From Orobanche coerulescens (lineage: Eukaryota; Streptophyta; Magnoliopsida; Lamiales; Orobanchaceae), in contig JAWKAU010000230.1 in the NCBI GenBank assembly GCA_033398695.1, positions 62,001 to 126,000 of the forward strand: 64,000 nt of DNA. The letters are read 5' to 3'. The notes beneath the pieces were generated by a model. The model was given only the letters and a program-made list of their open reading frames with translations, was not told the DNA's origin and searched no databases. How positions within the stretch are numbered: position 1 is the stretch's first letter; the number at the start of each line of letters is the position of its first letter. Below, in pieces: positions 54,108-64,000 of the stretch. The position numbers were made by a program, and so were the translations under genes.

Positions 54108-55457
54108 CGATTTGGACTTCGGGAAATTTTTAACCGTTGTAAAACTGCATCTGAGGAATTTGTGTTACAGGATGGCTTTCTCTTCAAGGGGAATAAATTA
54201 TGTGTGCCGAGACATACAATTCGGGAATTGCTAGTTCGGGAGGCGCACGGAGGAGGGCTAGCTTGGTCACTCGGCTCGACCAAGACCGTAGAAGTGCTAA
54301 AAGAACACTTGTTTTGGCCAAAGATGTATGGTGACGTAAGCACAATCGTGAGTAAATGCGTCACTTGTCACATGATGAAAAGTTCGTTCAAGTCGAGTAC
54401 ATACATGCCGCTTGCCGCATCAAGCATGCCGTGGGAGGATGTCTCGATGGATTTTATTGTGGCTTTACCTCGTACTCAACGAGGCAAAGACTCGATCATG
54501 GTGGTCGTCGACCGCTTTTCGAAAATGGCTCACTTTATCGCATGCCACAAAACCGATGATGCAAGCAATGTGGCGGACTTGTACTTCCGAAGTAGTTCGT
54601 TTACACGGAGTTCCAAAACTATCGTGTCGATCGAGATTCCAAATTTACGAGTTACTCGGAATACTTTATGGAGGAAAGTCGGTACTAAACTCCTATTCAA
54701 GACTTCACATCACCCACAAACCGACCAGACCGAGGTAACAAATCCAAACTTAGGAGCATTATTGCGAGGTATGGTAAATAAAACACAGAAGGATTGGGAT
54801 GTTAAACTTGCTCATGCGGAATTCGCATACAACCGATCACCCGGTTATGCCACGGCCCATTCGCCTTTTGAAGTAGTATACGGATTAAATCCGCACTTGC
54901 CATTGGACTTGATTCCCTTGCCGAGCAACGAATTGGTTCACAAAGACGCCGAAGCAAAACTCAAATCAATGATGAAGTTACATGAAAAGATACGGGAACG
55001 GATTAAAGAAGTGAATGAAATTTACAAACGGAAGTCGAACAAAAATAAAAAAGCGAGGTTATTTGAAGTTGGCGACTTAGTTTGGATACATTTGAGAAAA
55101 GAAAGATTCCCAAGCAAACGGAAGAACAAATTGATGCCGAGAGCCGAGGGTCCGTACAAAATTGTGGAAAAAGTGAATGACAACGCATACAAAGTCGAAC
55201 TTCCGGGCGAATACGGAGTACACGCGACTTTCAACGTAGGTGATCTCTCGCCTTACCTTGACGACGATGGCATTACGGAATTGAGGTCAATTCCTTTCAA
55301 AGAAGGAGGGAATGATACGATATCTAATATTCCAATCGAAGAGGCTCCAATAAAAATCGACGTCCACGACGATACGCATGGCCATGCATCATTATACTTG
55401 GGAGAGAAGAATACGCGGATTGGAGTTACGTTGTTAATCGGAATCGGAGTAACGTAA
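54108..55457 (+). pseudogene. A-4 integrase with LTR-encoded tail
   Basis: The frame 54162-55457 reads [20 protein letters not shown] (second zinc-binding His replaced), [24 protein letters not shown] and then [13 protein letters not shown]. The catalytic SDRDSKF segment is destroyed there by compensating indels near 54630. HPQTDQTEV has also lost a Gly codon. The C-terminal GDLVWIHLRKERFPSKRKN through ELPGEYGVHATFNVGDLSPY is intact. The tail DTISNIPIEEAPIKID and LGEKNTRIGVTLLIGIGVT lies in the LTR. Although open, this integrase is probably inactive. Confidence 0.87.
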
Positions 55458-56249
55458 AATTCGACGACGGAACCGGTCCGAAAGCATGAAAAATCGGCCA
55501 TATCATGCTTGAAAGGGACCTCACTTGACTTCATATCTTGACAAGATAATGAAGTTATTTTCTCCTTCCCCACCATGACACAAACGAAACATAAAGATGG
55601 AGTGAAGATTTTCTTCTTCATGTCATTGTCTCTCATATCTTATTCACCTTAATAAGTCCAAAGAGGTTGATATCAATCTTCACAAAATCCTCCTCACTCC
55701 TTGGTAAAGATCGGCCGATTGGAAGCAAGTGCAAGGGATGATATTTTGTTCTACTTCATGTCACCATCAAAGACCAAGATTGCTTCATGTCTTATTCACC
55801 TAATAACACCAAGATACTTGGTATCTCACCTTAGATTTTCGGCCGAAATGGAAGTTGCTAGGAAGTTTCATTTCTCGTTTTGTTGTATTTTCTTACGGTT
55901 GGAGACGACTATATATAGTAGCGCTCGTTGTATTTGTAAATCATCTTGAATCATAATAAACCTTGTATTTCCTTTGAAATATACGTTGAACGAGTTCAAC
56001 AAACTTTAGTTATTGTTTCGACGCGTCTCGAGATTTTAACTTGATCAATTCTCAAAAGGTCTTGGGAAGAGATTACCTTTTATCGAGTTATAGGTCTAGT
56101 TCGATAAAACACACCAAACTCCGTACATCATTCTACATCACGGCCGAATCCCATTAAATTCGTCCATCCCCTTTGTAATTTTGATCAATATTGTAAACGT
56201 GATAATCTTCCGCTGTGTTTTATACGCATTACTTACGTAATTCGTATCA
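55313..56249 (+). repeat. A-4 3' LTR (937 bp)
   Basis: TGATACGATATC to ACGTAATTCGTATCA. The TATA region reads GACGACTATATATAGTAGCG (about 55900-55920), so the palindrome seen in other copies is imperfect here. Confidence 0.94.
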
Positions 56250-56479
56250 TCAAGAGAGGATTTGGTCGAGGCCATACAATAAACCTCTTGAGTAGGCATC
56301 GAGTTGTCTTCATAAGAGTTAGTAACAGATAATAAGGTAAGAAGTGTGGAACGTGCATTAAGTTTATTTCGTGAGGTGGTGCTAGGGTCACTCGTTCTCA
56401 ATATTTCACTCATTTGTTCTCTCAACTTCCTAGCACATGTACGTGTGATAGGACCAGTGGGGTCCATGACAGCTCCAAC
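56250..56479 (-). repeat. E-2 LTR, second part
   Basis: TCAAGAGAGGATTTGGTCGAG onward matches E-1 from 39956 to about 40180, including the minus-strand codons for MDPTGPITRTCARKLREQ. It is cut at 56480 by the next LTR (candidate TSD CCAAC). Confidence 0.85.
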
Positions 56480-57650
56480 TGATACGAATTATCCCGGAGA
56501 GGCGGATACGTATCGGTCGGAGTGTTTGTAAGTGTATGATAGCGGAAGGCTTTTATGAATATGGTAATTCGAGTGTATGAATATGGATGAAATATCGGAT
56601 AACAATAAAAATATCGAACAAGAAGACTTGAACGATCAAGAACAAGGGTTTATCGAATTAGACCTATAACTCGATAAGGTGATTTCTTCCCAAGACCTAT
56701 TGAGAATCAATCGGATTAATACTCGAAAACGCGTCGAATAAAAATCAAGTTTCGGTAAAAATCATTTACCAATGATAGAAACACAAAGTGTATTCTTTCA
56801 CATTCAACATTCATAATACAATCTCTATTACAAGGCTAATCAATGAAGACTACTTATAGGAGTGAAGTCTTCAACTCAAGGAATCAAACAAAAAAATAAT
56901 TCAAAGATTACAAAATCTTTGAATAATCAAAACAAATCAAATAAAATACAAACAAGAAACATCAATCACAAAATATGGGAACACAATCCCTAAAATAAGT
57001 AAAGAAAGGAAAAGAGAAGACAAAACACACAAAAATCAGCAATTAAAAAAGTAGGTCGGCATTAGGACACGGCCGTGTCGCTTGACACGGCGCGGCGCGC
57101 ATCTGCCGGCAGTGACTCGACCGTGTCCGATCGACACGGCCGCGCGCTGACAGGACGTCCGACATGACTCGTCCGAAGCTGACTCGGCAAGGGCGCGCGT
57201 GACAAGGACGTTTGGGCAGACTCGACACGGCGCGCGCGCGACAAGGACCGGCAGCGACTCACCGTGCGGCGTGACAAGGACGTTTGGAGACTCGACCGTG
57301 TCGTGGAACACGGTCGGGCCGGGCGCGATCATTTTCAGATTTAGGAAGAGTAGGACTCGGCCGTGTCGACGACACTGGTCGGGTTCGGCCAATCGATTGG
57401 TTTATCCGCACACCTCGGCACGGGCCATGTCGGACGACACGGCCGGGTTCGGTCGGCAGTGCTCGGCCATTTCCGGCAGGTGCGATATTTTCTGGCAGAC
57501 GAGATATTTTCCGGCAGGTTGGATATTTTCCGGTCGGTTGGACATTTTCCGGCAGGTTGGACATTCCTTTTACGTCTTATGTCCGTTTGCTCGCCTAAAA
57601 ATGTAGTCGCACGTGCACGGCGCGTAAAATAAAAGCAAACGACGTATCTA
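56480..57650 (-). repeat. C-2 3' LTR, mosaic of C- and B-type sequence
   Basis: The first ~300 bp follow the C LTR (ATACGTATCGGTCGGAGTG, GATAGCGGAAGGC). The rest follows the B LTR (ATTCAAAGATT...AATCTTTGAATAATC, AACACAATCCCTAAAAT, GC-rich palindromes at 57060-57560, TTATGTCCGTTTGCTCGCC). It ends near GACGTATCTA at 57650. Reading the minus strand from that end gives TTFLGEQTDIRRK, the LTR tail motif. Confidence 0.78.
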
Positions 57651-58719
57651 GGTGTCTACCATTTCCCTTAACGGAATCCCCAAAAAAAGATTTGTGGTTT
57701 AACGGAATAATTTCCATTTCCGGCGTCATGTGGGCACAAATCTTGTCCTCATTCCTTTCATCAATGAGTTCGTCTTTTACTGTTTTCCAGTCACATATAG
57801 CCACATAGCTTTTACGTTGGTCGGTGTCGGGAACCGGATTAATGAGAACAATTGGATTGGGATCCTCCAATTTTTTAACAATAATAGGAATAACCTCATA
57901 GAAATTTTGGGGAACAATCGCCATGTCCTCAATCTCTTCATCTTCTGTAGCTTGGGGAACGAACGGTTGTGTAGAACTAAAAAGTATACTTGTGAGTTCC
58001 TCCCTCGTTAACTCGTCCTGATGCTCCAAATCATTTGAAACCGATTTGATTTCTAAAGTACGAAGAACTAAGTCTGTATCATAATCGGGAGCATCGTAAA
58101 CTACACATTCTTCTTCTACTTCGTCCTCTATATCGAACTTGAGAATGTCGCCTAGCCTTTCTTGTTCTTCCTCGGCTATTAACTCGTCTCTGGTAGCAAG
58201 AGTCGGGCAAACATCTTGCACATGATCGAACCCTTGGACAATGAAACAACTCACCTCCAGCAAACTCGTCTCATTAGGCAAGTCGAGAGCTTTAGAAACC
58301 GAGTTGGGGGCTGATGTTGTTACGATTTCGAGAGCCGAACTCGAGCCGAAAGGTACGTATCTCTTGCGAAGTTTTCTTTTTAACGACTCCCACGAACGGA
58401 TCTTGTTTTTTCCAGCACGAGTCCTTTGCTTCTTCTTTAATTCGAACCAAACTGAAGCGCCTTTAACCAACTTGATAATTGCATATCTGCAACGCTTCTC
58501 ATCGTTAAGACCTTTGAACTCGAACAAGCGATCCATCTTACGTTCCCATTTCAAATAAATTTCGGGATCGGTACCTCCGATGAACTTCGGAAGTTCGCTC
58601 AACTCGAACTCGTTAGTATGGCGTGGGGAACACAGGCCTTCTCCTCCTCGTCGAGATTCCGTTAAGTCATGTAAAGCATCACGTAGCTTTACCAAGAATT
58701 CGGTATTGGAAAAGTCCAT
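57651..58719 (-). pseudogene. C-2 internally deleted gag-pol remnant
   Basis: ATG 58719 opens MDFSNTEFLVKLRDALHDLT. The gag core follows: ELPKFIGGTDPEIYLKWERK, YAIIKLVKGASVWFELKKKQ and SLKRKLRKRYVPFGSSSALE. Gag then skips its second half. A degenerate knuckle comes next (CFIVQGFDHVQDVCPT, where the second Cys is Val, the His remains and the last Cys is kept), then LGDILKFDIEDEVEEECVVY and DTDLVLRTLEIK. After that is an unfamiliar acidic stretch (EDEEIEDMAIVPQNFYEVIP). RT and integrase are absent. The frame stays open for 374 codons, unusual for a deleted relic. Confidence 0.75.
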
Positions 58720-59000
58720 CTCTTCTAATGATCAAGAAATCGAACAGAAAATTTGCCAAGAAATCCGTGAAGAATGAACCAAGAAGATGATCAAATAATC
58801 TGATCTCCACCGTTCAGACTGTAGTTCAATGAGTTGGCTTACCTTTATCAAAATTTCGTAACGATCCAACGGTCGAATCCACGGGAAACTTTGTTTTCTT
58901 CCGACCGCGCTAATATGCCAATCTTATGCGAAAATTTTGAAGAAACCGTGAAGAACAACCCAAGAAGGTGACTAAATACCTCAACTAAAAATTCGTTGAA
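58498..59000. repeat. Left arm of ~0.5-kb inverted repeat
   Basis: Reverse complement of 59688-60196. The pairing covers the gag N-terminus (MDFSNTEFLVKLRDALHDLT), the leader and the GATCTCCACCGTTCAGACTG, CAACGGTCGAAT and TTTGTTTTCTTCCGACCGCG segments. Spacer is 687 bp. Confidence 0.9.
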
Positions 59001-59042
59001 TAGATCGCCCAAGGAGATGATCTTGGGCTCCGATACCACTTA

Positions 59043-59190
59043 TGATACGAATTACGTATGAAATTGTACGTAAACTCGCAAGGAAATGCAGCGGATATAT
59101 TTTGTTGCCTCACAACATTCGTATATGTGTAATACTCGTAAGAATTAACCGAATGGAGTTTTATACACAGGTTGGACATTTTCCGCGTTA
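59043..59190 (-). repeat. B-type LTR fragment (C-2 5' side)
   Basis: TGATACGAATTACGTATGAAATTGTACGTAAACTCG follows primer-site sequence GGGCTCCGATACCACTTA. It resembles the first 140 bp of the B LTR, then breaks off near CACAGGTTGGACATTTTCC. It does not match the C-2 left LTR start. Confidence 0.7.
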
Positions 59191-59687
59191 TAAATTTTTA
59201 GGCGCGTTGTAAACGGTTGGATATTATCATACCAATAATATGTCCGTTTTACATATTTAGTTTGGGTTTACCTTGGCGTAAACGGCTGGTTTTCAATTTC
59301 TGCCACCAGGTCGAGGCGCGACCACGAAGGCGTTTTGTCGCCAACGAGACTCAGCGGTCTACTTGAATTGAATTGTGGTTGAAAAATCCTCACAAACGTG
59401 GAGCCAATCAACACCTGCTTCTGGATCGGAATGTCCCATGAACTCCGGTACGCTGTGTAATGCGTCGCGTAATATCGCCAAGAGATAAATATCGTTGAAC
59501 TCCATTTGGTTGAAAGATCAAGAACCTTAACTGAATTAAGAAATTCAGGTGTGGTTTCCGATGACAAGAATCAAGAGATATTTTCTTCGACAAAAAAAAA
59601 TCTTTGAAGAAATCGCCCAAGGAGATGACCCTGGGCTCTGATATCATAAGTGCTATCATACCCCTAATCATACACTTATAACCCTGC
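59191..59687 (-). pseudogene. Truncated gag start of another CRM-like element
   Basis: ATG 59505 reads MEFNDIYLLAILRDALHSVP then EFMGHSDPEAGVDWLHVCED on the minus strand. Several stops follow (for example after TTIQFK). Upstream is a primer-site-like leader with CTGGGCTCTGATATCATAAG at 59631-59650 and a possible LTR start TGCTATCATACCCC at 59651. Only the gag beginning is present, and 59191-59280 is not assignable. Confidence 0.55.
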
Positions 59688-60196
59688 TTCAACGAATTTT
59701 TTTTTTTAGTTGAGGTATTTAATCACCTTCTTGAGTTGTTCTTCACGGTTTCTTCAAAATTTTCGCATAACATTGGCAGATTAGCGCGGTCGGAAGAAAA
59801 CAAAGTTTCCCGTAGATTCGACCGTTGGATCGTCACGAAATTTTGACAAAGGTAAGCCAACCCATTGAACTACAGTCTGAACGGTGGAGATCAGATTCTT
59901 TGATCATCTTCTTGGTTCATTCTTCACGGATTTTTTGGCAAATTTTCTGTTCGATTTCTTGATCATTAGAGGAGATGGACTTTTCCAATACCGAATTCTT
60001 GGTAAAGCTACGTGATGCTTTACATGACTTAACGGAACCTCGACGAGGAGGAGAAGGCCTGTGTTCCCCATGCCATACTAACGAGTTCGAGTTGAGCGAA
60101 CTTCCGAAGTTCATCGGAGGTACCGATCCCGAAATTTATTTGAAATGGGAACGTAAGATGGATCGCTTGTTCGAGTTCAAAGGTCTTAACGATGAG
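59688..60196. repeat. Right arm of ~0.5-kb inverted repeat with plus-strand gag start
   Basis: Mirrors 58498-59000. On the plus strand ATG 59975 opens MDFSNTEFLVKLRDALHDLT and runs to FEFKGLNDE at 60196, where it meets a gag in the opposite orientation. A poly-T/A length difference (12 versus 5) and scattered substitutions distinguish the arms. Confidence 0.9.
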
Positions 60197-60571
60197 TGTG
60201 ATGTTGGCACATACCTCTTACGAAGTTTTCTTTTTAAAGAATCCCATGAACGGATTTTTGCTTTTCCCTCCCGAGTTCTTCGCGTCTTTACTCCTTCGAA
60301 CCAAAGAGAAGCACCCTTCCCTAACTTGAGAATTGCATATTTGCAACGTTTCTCGTCGTTAAGGTCTTTGAATTCGAACATGCGTTCAATTTTCCGTTCC
60401 CACTCCAAATAAGCTTCGGGATCGGTACCTCCAACGAACTCCGGAAGTTCGTTTACTTTAAACTCATCCGCATGGTGTATTTGACGTGCGTCTTGCTTGC
60501 ATACGTGGTTCCGGTAGACCACTTAGTGCGTCCCGGAGTTTCATCAAGAAATCAGGATCGGAGAAATCCAT
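60197..60571 (-). pseudogene. Gag N-terminal fragment, head-to-head with the preceding one
   Basis: ATG 60571 reads MDFSDPDFLMKLRDALSGLP. The minus frame 60136-60522 carries ELPEFVGGTDPEAYLEWERK, YAILKLGKGASLWFEGVKTR and LKRKLRKRYVPTSH, ending at 60197. The leader at 60572-60644 includes a partial primer site (GACTTGGGCTCCGA) cut by A-5. It belongs to the B/G side of the CRM-like group. Confidence 0.8.
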
Positions 60572-60644
60572 AACAAGAATCAAGAGATAGTTTTGAACAA
60601 GAAATCTTCAATAAAATTGCCAAGGAAATAGACTTGGGCTCCGA

Positions 60645-61572
60645 TGATACGATATCTAATATTCCAATCGAAGAAGCTCCAATAAAAATCGACATCCACG
60701 ACGATACAAATTCGCATGGCCATGCATCATTATACTTGGTAGAAAAGAACACGCGGATTGGAGTTACGTTGTTAATCGGAACCGGAGTAACGTAAAACTT
60801 GACGACGGGATCGATCCAAAAGCATGGAAATTCGGCCAAATCATGCTTGAAAAAGACCCTTATTTGTCTTCATATCTTTCACAAGATAATGAAGATATCT
60901 TCCTTCCCCACCTTCTTTAAGAATCGGCCAAGACATCAAATAAAGTCCCCACCATCATACCTTATCTAGTACAAGATCCATGAGGATATGATGTCCTAAA
61001 TAAATCATCAAAGTCTCCCCACAAATCGGCCGAAATTTCCCCATTGATGAAGACTTTCATCAAGTCTTTTTCTACATGTCAAAGTCATATGCTATAGTCC
61101 AAGATACTTGAAGATTGTCCAAAATCTTTCCTTCCCCACACCACATCTCGGCCGAACATGAGGAAGCTTGGTAGTTCGTTTTTTTTTCTTGTTGTTTTTA
61201 TCCCTATCCTTTGTATACTACTATATATATAGTAGTTCATTTGGTGTTTGTAATCATCTTGAATATTAATAAACCTTGTATTTCTTTGAAATATACGTTG
61301 AACGAGTTCAACAAAACTTTAGTTATTGTTTCGACGCGTCTTGAGATTTTAACTTGATCAATTCTCAATAGGTCTTGAGAAGAGATTACCTTTATCGAGT
61401 TATAGGTCTAATTCGATAAAACACATCAAAATCCGTATACCATACTACTTCACGGCCGAAATCCACTCAAATTCGGTCACCCCTTGTAATTTTCGAGTGA
61501 TACTTTGATACTTGTCAAGACATAATAATCTTCCGTTGTATTTTATACGCATTACGTACGTAATTCGTATCA
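60645..61572 (+). repeat. A-5 5' LTR (928 bp)
   Basis: TGATACGATATC to ACGTAATTCGTATCA. The beginning encodes a tail matching DTISNIPIEEAPIKID and GVTLLIGTGVT. It carries CGGCCGA motifs and the 20-bp TATA palindrome at 61217. Confidence 0.95.
61217..61236 (+). promoter_or_regulatory. Palindromic TATA box of A-5 LTR
   Basis: ACTACTATATATATAGTAGT, a perfect 20-bp palindrome, one TA longer than in A-1 to A-3. Confidence 0.6.
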
Positions 61573-61576
61573 TAAG

Positions 61577-61589
61577 TGGTATCAGAGAC
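61577..61589 (+). other. A-5 primer binding site
   Basis: TGGTATCAGAGAC, 4 bp after the LTR, matching the tRNA-iMet complement over 11 bases. Confidence 0.85.
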
Positions 61590-61623
61590 ATTTGTCTCAC
61601 GGTTCTCGACGTTACTCAAGAAG

Positions 61624-63162
61624 ATGGCATTCACCGATGAAGAAGTAGCACAACTACGTGACGTTCTTCGCGGTTTACCGGAGCCTAGAATCCATGCACG
61701 ACGAGGATACGACACCATGCATGCACCACGACATGCTGATGAATACAAGACAAGCGAACTTCCGGAGTTCGTAGGCGGCACCGATCCCGAGGTTTATTTG
61801 GAGTGGGAAAGGAAAATTGAACGAATGTTTGAGTTCAAGGATCTCAATGACGAGGTACGTTGCAAGTATGCGATTCTCAAACTTGGAAAGGGAGCTTCCC
61901 TTTGGTTTGAGCGAATGAAGACACAAAGAGTTCGTGCCGGAAAGGAGAAGATACGTTCGTGGGATTCTCTAAAAAAGAAACTACGAAAAAGATATGTCCC
62001 GGCTACACACAAGTTAAGCTTGTATCGAAAAATTTCTGACCTCACGCAAGGAAAGCTAAGTGTCGAGGAGTACATCGAGGAGTTTGAAAACTTATCCTTG
62101 ATGGGAGAACTTGAAGAAAGCGAAGAATTACGGATGTCCCATTTCCTACGAGGTTTGAATAAAAATATTGCTAATTCCGTGGAACTCTACCCCTATTCCG
62201 ACTTTGATACTTTATGCGGACTTTGCATAAAGTTGGAAAATCAAAACAAGACAAAAATTTCTAAACCCGAATTCCCATCTAAATACGAAAATACCAACTT
62301 TGGCGCGAGTTCTAGCTCGTTTCCAAAAACTGTCACCACAAGTCCACCCGTTACTACCATTCCAAAAACTCCTATCACACCAAAAGAAACAAGCCTATCT
62401 AAAGTCCGGCGTTTCAAATGTCAAGGATTTGGACACTATCAAAGTGCTTGTCCAAATCGGAGAATAGTGACGTTACGAGAAGCCATAGCCGCCCGAGAAG
62501 AATTACTAGCCGAAGAAGAAAGAATTGGAGACGTCTTTAACTTGGAAGCCGACGAAGAAGAAGAAGATTGCGAGGCATACGATGCCCCGAACTATGACAC
62601 GAACCTCGTCCTTCGCATGTTACAAACGAAGGCGGCCCCGAGTGACAAAGAACAACGAGACCAAATCTTTCACACGAAGTGTGGTGTCGGAGAGAAATGG
62701 TGTAGCTTGATCATTAACGGCGGAAGTTGTACAAACGTGGCATCAAGCGAGATGGTCTCAAAGCTTGGATTAATCACCACGGCTCATCCAAAGCCGTATG
62801 CACTCCATTGGCTCGATGATGGAAATAAGGTGAAAGTATCAAGACAAGTGAAGGTCGGACTCACCATGGGTTCGTATGGTGATGATATTACATGCGATGT
62901 ACTACCGATGGACGCATGTCACGTATTATTGGGAAGACCTTGGTTATTTGATCGGGACTTACTACATCGAGGGAGGAGTAACGAGTATGAGTTACGTGAC
63001 AAAGGTAAAAAAATTGTTCTTAAACCTATGTCACCTCAAGCTATCCGAACAATGAGTTCAAAAAAAATCGAAGGGCCGAAACTTACGATGCTTGCAAATG
63101 AGAAAGAAGTCGAACACGCCATTGACGATGGCGAACGTGTTTATTTGATGATGATCAAATAG
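61624..63162 (+). pseudogene. A-5 gag-protease (longest uninterrupted copy)
   Basis: One frame of 512 codons from ATG 61624 to a TAG at 63162. Gag core: ELPEFVGGTDPEVYLEWERK, LRKRYVPATHKLSLYRKISD, LRGLNKNIANSVELYPYSDF. The knuckle reads RFKCQGFGHYQSACPN, with Arg for the first Cys, so zinc binding is probably lost. Protease reads LIINGGSCTNVASSEM, with Asn in place of the catalytic Asp of DGG. It continues through LKPMSPQAIRTMSSKK and [12 protein letters not shown], then stops where A-4 reads KEV. The frame is long, but both substitutions argue that it is not functional. Confidence 0.9.
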
Positions 63163-64000
63163 TTCCGAAACCTTGCTACCAAATCACACCACGAAGGAGA
63201 GATAGATACCTTTATTACGAGTTCGCGGATGTATTTCCCGAAGACTTGCCGGTGGGATTACCACCTATCCGCGGAATCGAACACCAAATTGATCTTGTAC
63301 CAGGAGCTCCATTACCGAACAAAGCGGCGTATCGTTGTAATCCCGAAGAAACCAAAGAACTACAACGTCAAATTGATGAGCTCATGAGTCACGGATATGT
63401 CCGAGAAAGTTTAAGTCCGTATGCGGTTCCAGTCCTACTTGTACCAAAAAAGGACGGATCATGGCGAATGTGTATTGACAGTAGAGCCGTGAATAACATC
63501 ACCGTCAAGTATCGGTTCCCCATCCCGAGACTAGACGACATGTTAGACGAGTTGCATGGCTCGGTTATATTTTCAAAAGTTGATTTACGGAGCGGATACC
63601 ATCAAATTCGCATGCGAGAGGGAGACGAATGAAAGACGGCATTTAAAACAAAAAATGGACTTTATGAATGGGTTGTGATGCCATTCGGCCTCACTAATGC
63701 CCCGAGCACTTTTATGAGGTTGATGAACGAGGTTCTCAAACCTTTCTTGGGAAAGTTTGTTGTCGTATACTTAGACGACATTTTGATCTACAGTCGATCC
63801 TTAGAGGAGCATCTCGAACATTTGCGGCACGTGTTTGAAACTATAAGGAACGAAACTTTATGGAAAGCGGGAGAAGTGTACTTTCCTAGTCGAGAGTCTT
63901 GTCTTTCTCGGCTATGTCGTTTCTAAAGAAGGAGTGTCGGTGGACCAAGAGAAGATCGCGGCCATCAAGTCTTGGCCGATACCAAAAACAATCACGGAGG
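63163..64000 (+). pseudogene. A-5 reverse transcriptase (cut by window end)
   Basis: The frame 63246-63632 carries [40 protein letters not shown] and [15 protein letters not shown] replaces Trp there (GAATGGAAG in A-4, GAATGAAAG here). The frame 63675-63926 has [19 protein letters not shown] and the catalytic [13 protein letters not shown], with a frameshift near 63850. The window ends within the connection domain. Confidence 0.88.

Larger units (their letters stand above)
50871..56249 (+). mobile_element. CRM-like element A-4, 5' LTR truncated by LINE-2
   Basis: Only the last ~203 bp of the 5' LTR remain (50871-51073). Internal region and 3' LTR (55313-56249) are present. The right flank from 56250 is E-2 LTR. 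The left TSD is lost. Confidence 0.93.
60645..64000 (+). mobile_element. CRM-like element A-5, 5' portion
   Basis: 5' LTR 60645-61572, then gag, protease and RT up to the window edge. It is inserted next to the primer site of the B/G-type remnant. The 3' part and TSD are out of view. Confidence 0.93.

Noticed and set aside
59643..59690. A further complete LTR starting TGCTATCATACCCC
   Set aside because: Only about 40 bp lie before the inverted repeat arm, with no second copy or TSD, so it is left as a possible remnant.
1..64000. Host protein-coding genes, tRNA or rRNA genes, telomeric or satellite arrays
   Set aside because: Scanning both strands I found only retroelement domains and LTR sequence. 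Isolated CCCTA-like strings near 11786 belong to the LINE 3' UTR stem, not telomere repeats.

Overview
The window is an intergenic, heterochromatin-like block of a plant (angiosperm) genome. I recognise no host gene, tRNA or rRNA. Essentially every base belongs to a nested stack of LTR retrotransposons of the Ty3/gypsy (Metaviridae) type and non-LTR LINEs. The plant assignment rests on three things: chromovirus-type pol proteins with initiator-Met-tRNA primer sites, a Tekay/Del-like element with a C-terminal chromodomain, and a plant L1-type LINE carrying a C-terminal RNase H. The most abundant families (called A, B, C and G here) have RT, gag and an LTR-overlapping pol tail that resemble the centromeric CRM clade. 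A pericentromeric origin is therefore plausible, but that is inference. All family letters are local labels.

Layout, left to right. 1-2786: 5' part of A-1 (minus), inserted in the gag of B-1. 2787-3333 and 9288-9515: the B-1 gag, split by the complete element A-2 (minus, 3334-9287, TSD TCCGA). 9516-20436: B-2 (minus), which shares the LTR at 9516-10679 with B-1, so the two form a tandem LTR-internal-LTR-internal array. B-2 is split by LINE-1 (minus, 11556-15856, 16-bp TSD). 20437-20795: plus-strand fragment of a G LTR. 20796-20925 and 26918-28366: G-1 (minus), split by complete A-3 (plus, 20926-26917, TSD GATCT). 28367-28948: LINE fragment. 28949-40876: D, a Tekay-like chromovirus (plus), carrying C-1 in its gag (31416-34058, TSD CAGAT) and a solo LTR E-1 in its 3' LTR (38579-40225, TSD CGTTC). 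40877-43841: 3' half of F, a relative of D. 43842-44918 and 56250-56479: E-2, interrupted by LINE-2 (plus, 44919-50870) and A-4 (plus, 50871-56249). 56480-60644: rearranged CRM-like remnants including a ~0.5-kb inverted repeat. 60645-64000: 5' part of A-5 (plus).

The genes act as standard retroelement parts: gag forms the particle, protease/RT/RNase H copies the RNA, and integrase inserts the product. LINE ORF1 binds RNA, and ORF2 nicks target DNA and primes reverse transcription on it. Almost every copy carries stops or frameshifts. A-5 has the longest uninterrupted gag-protease frame (61624-63162) and looks youngest in coding sequence, but it still has two stop codons.

Most notable structure: each family's LTR carries its own short palindromes near the promoter (12-mer TAGCGCACGCTA-type units in D and F, GACCGTGTC/GACACGGTC hairpins in B, an 18-20-bp palindrome containing the TATA box in A). 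Families A, B, G and the C-2 remnant also share a YLGEK..R.GV-like C-terminal tail encoded inside the LTR. Other oddities are an 80-bp zinc-knuckle segment pasted into the D pol, a LINE insertion that replaced about 1.1 kb of target, and small indels concentrated at CCG/CGG sites that may be basecalling artefacts of methylated DNA.
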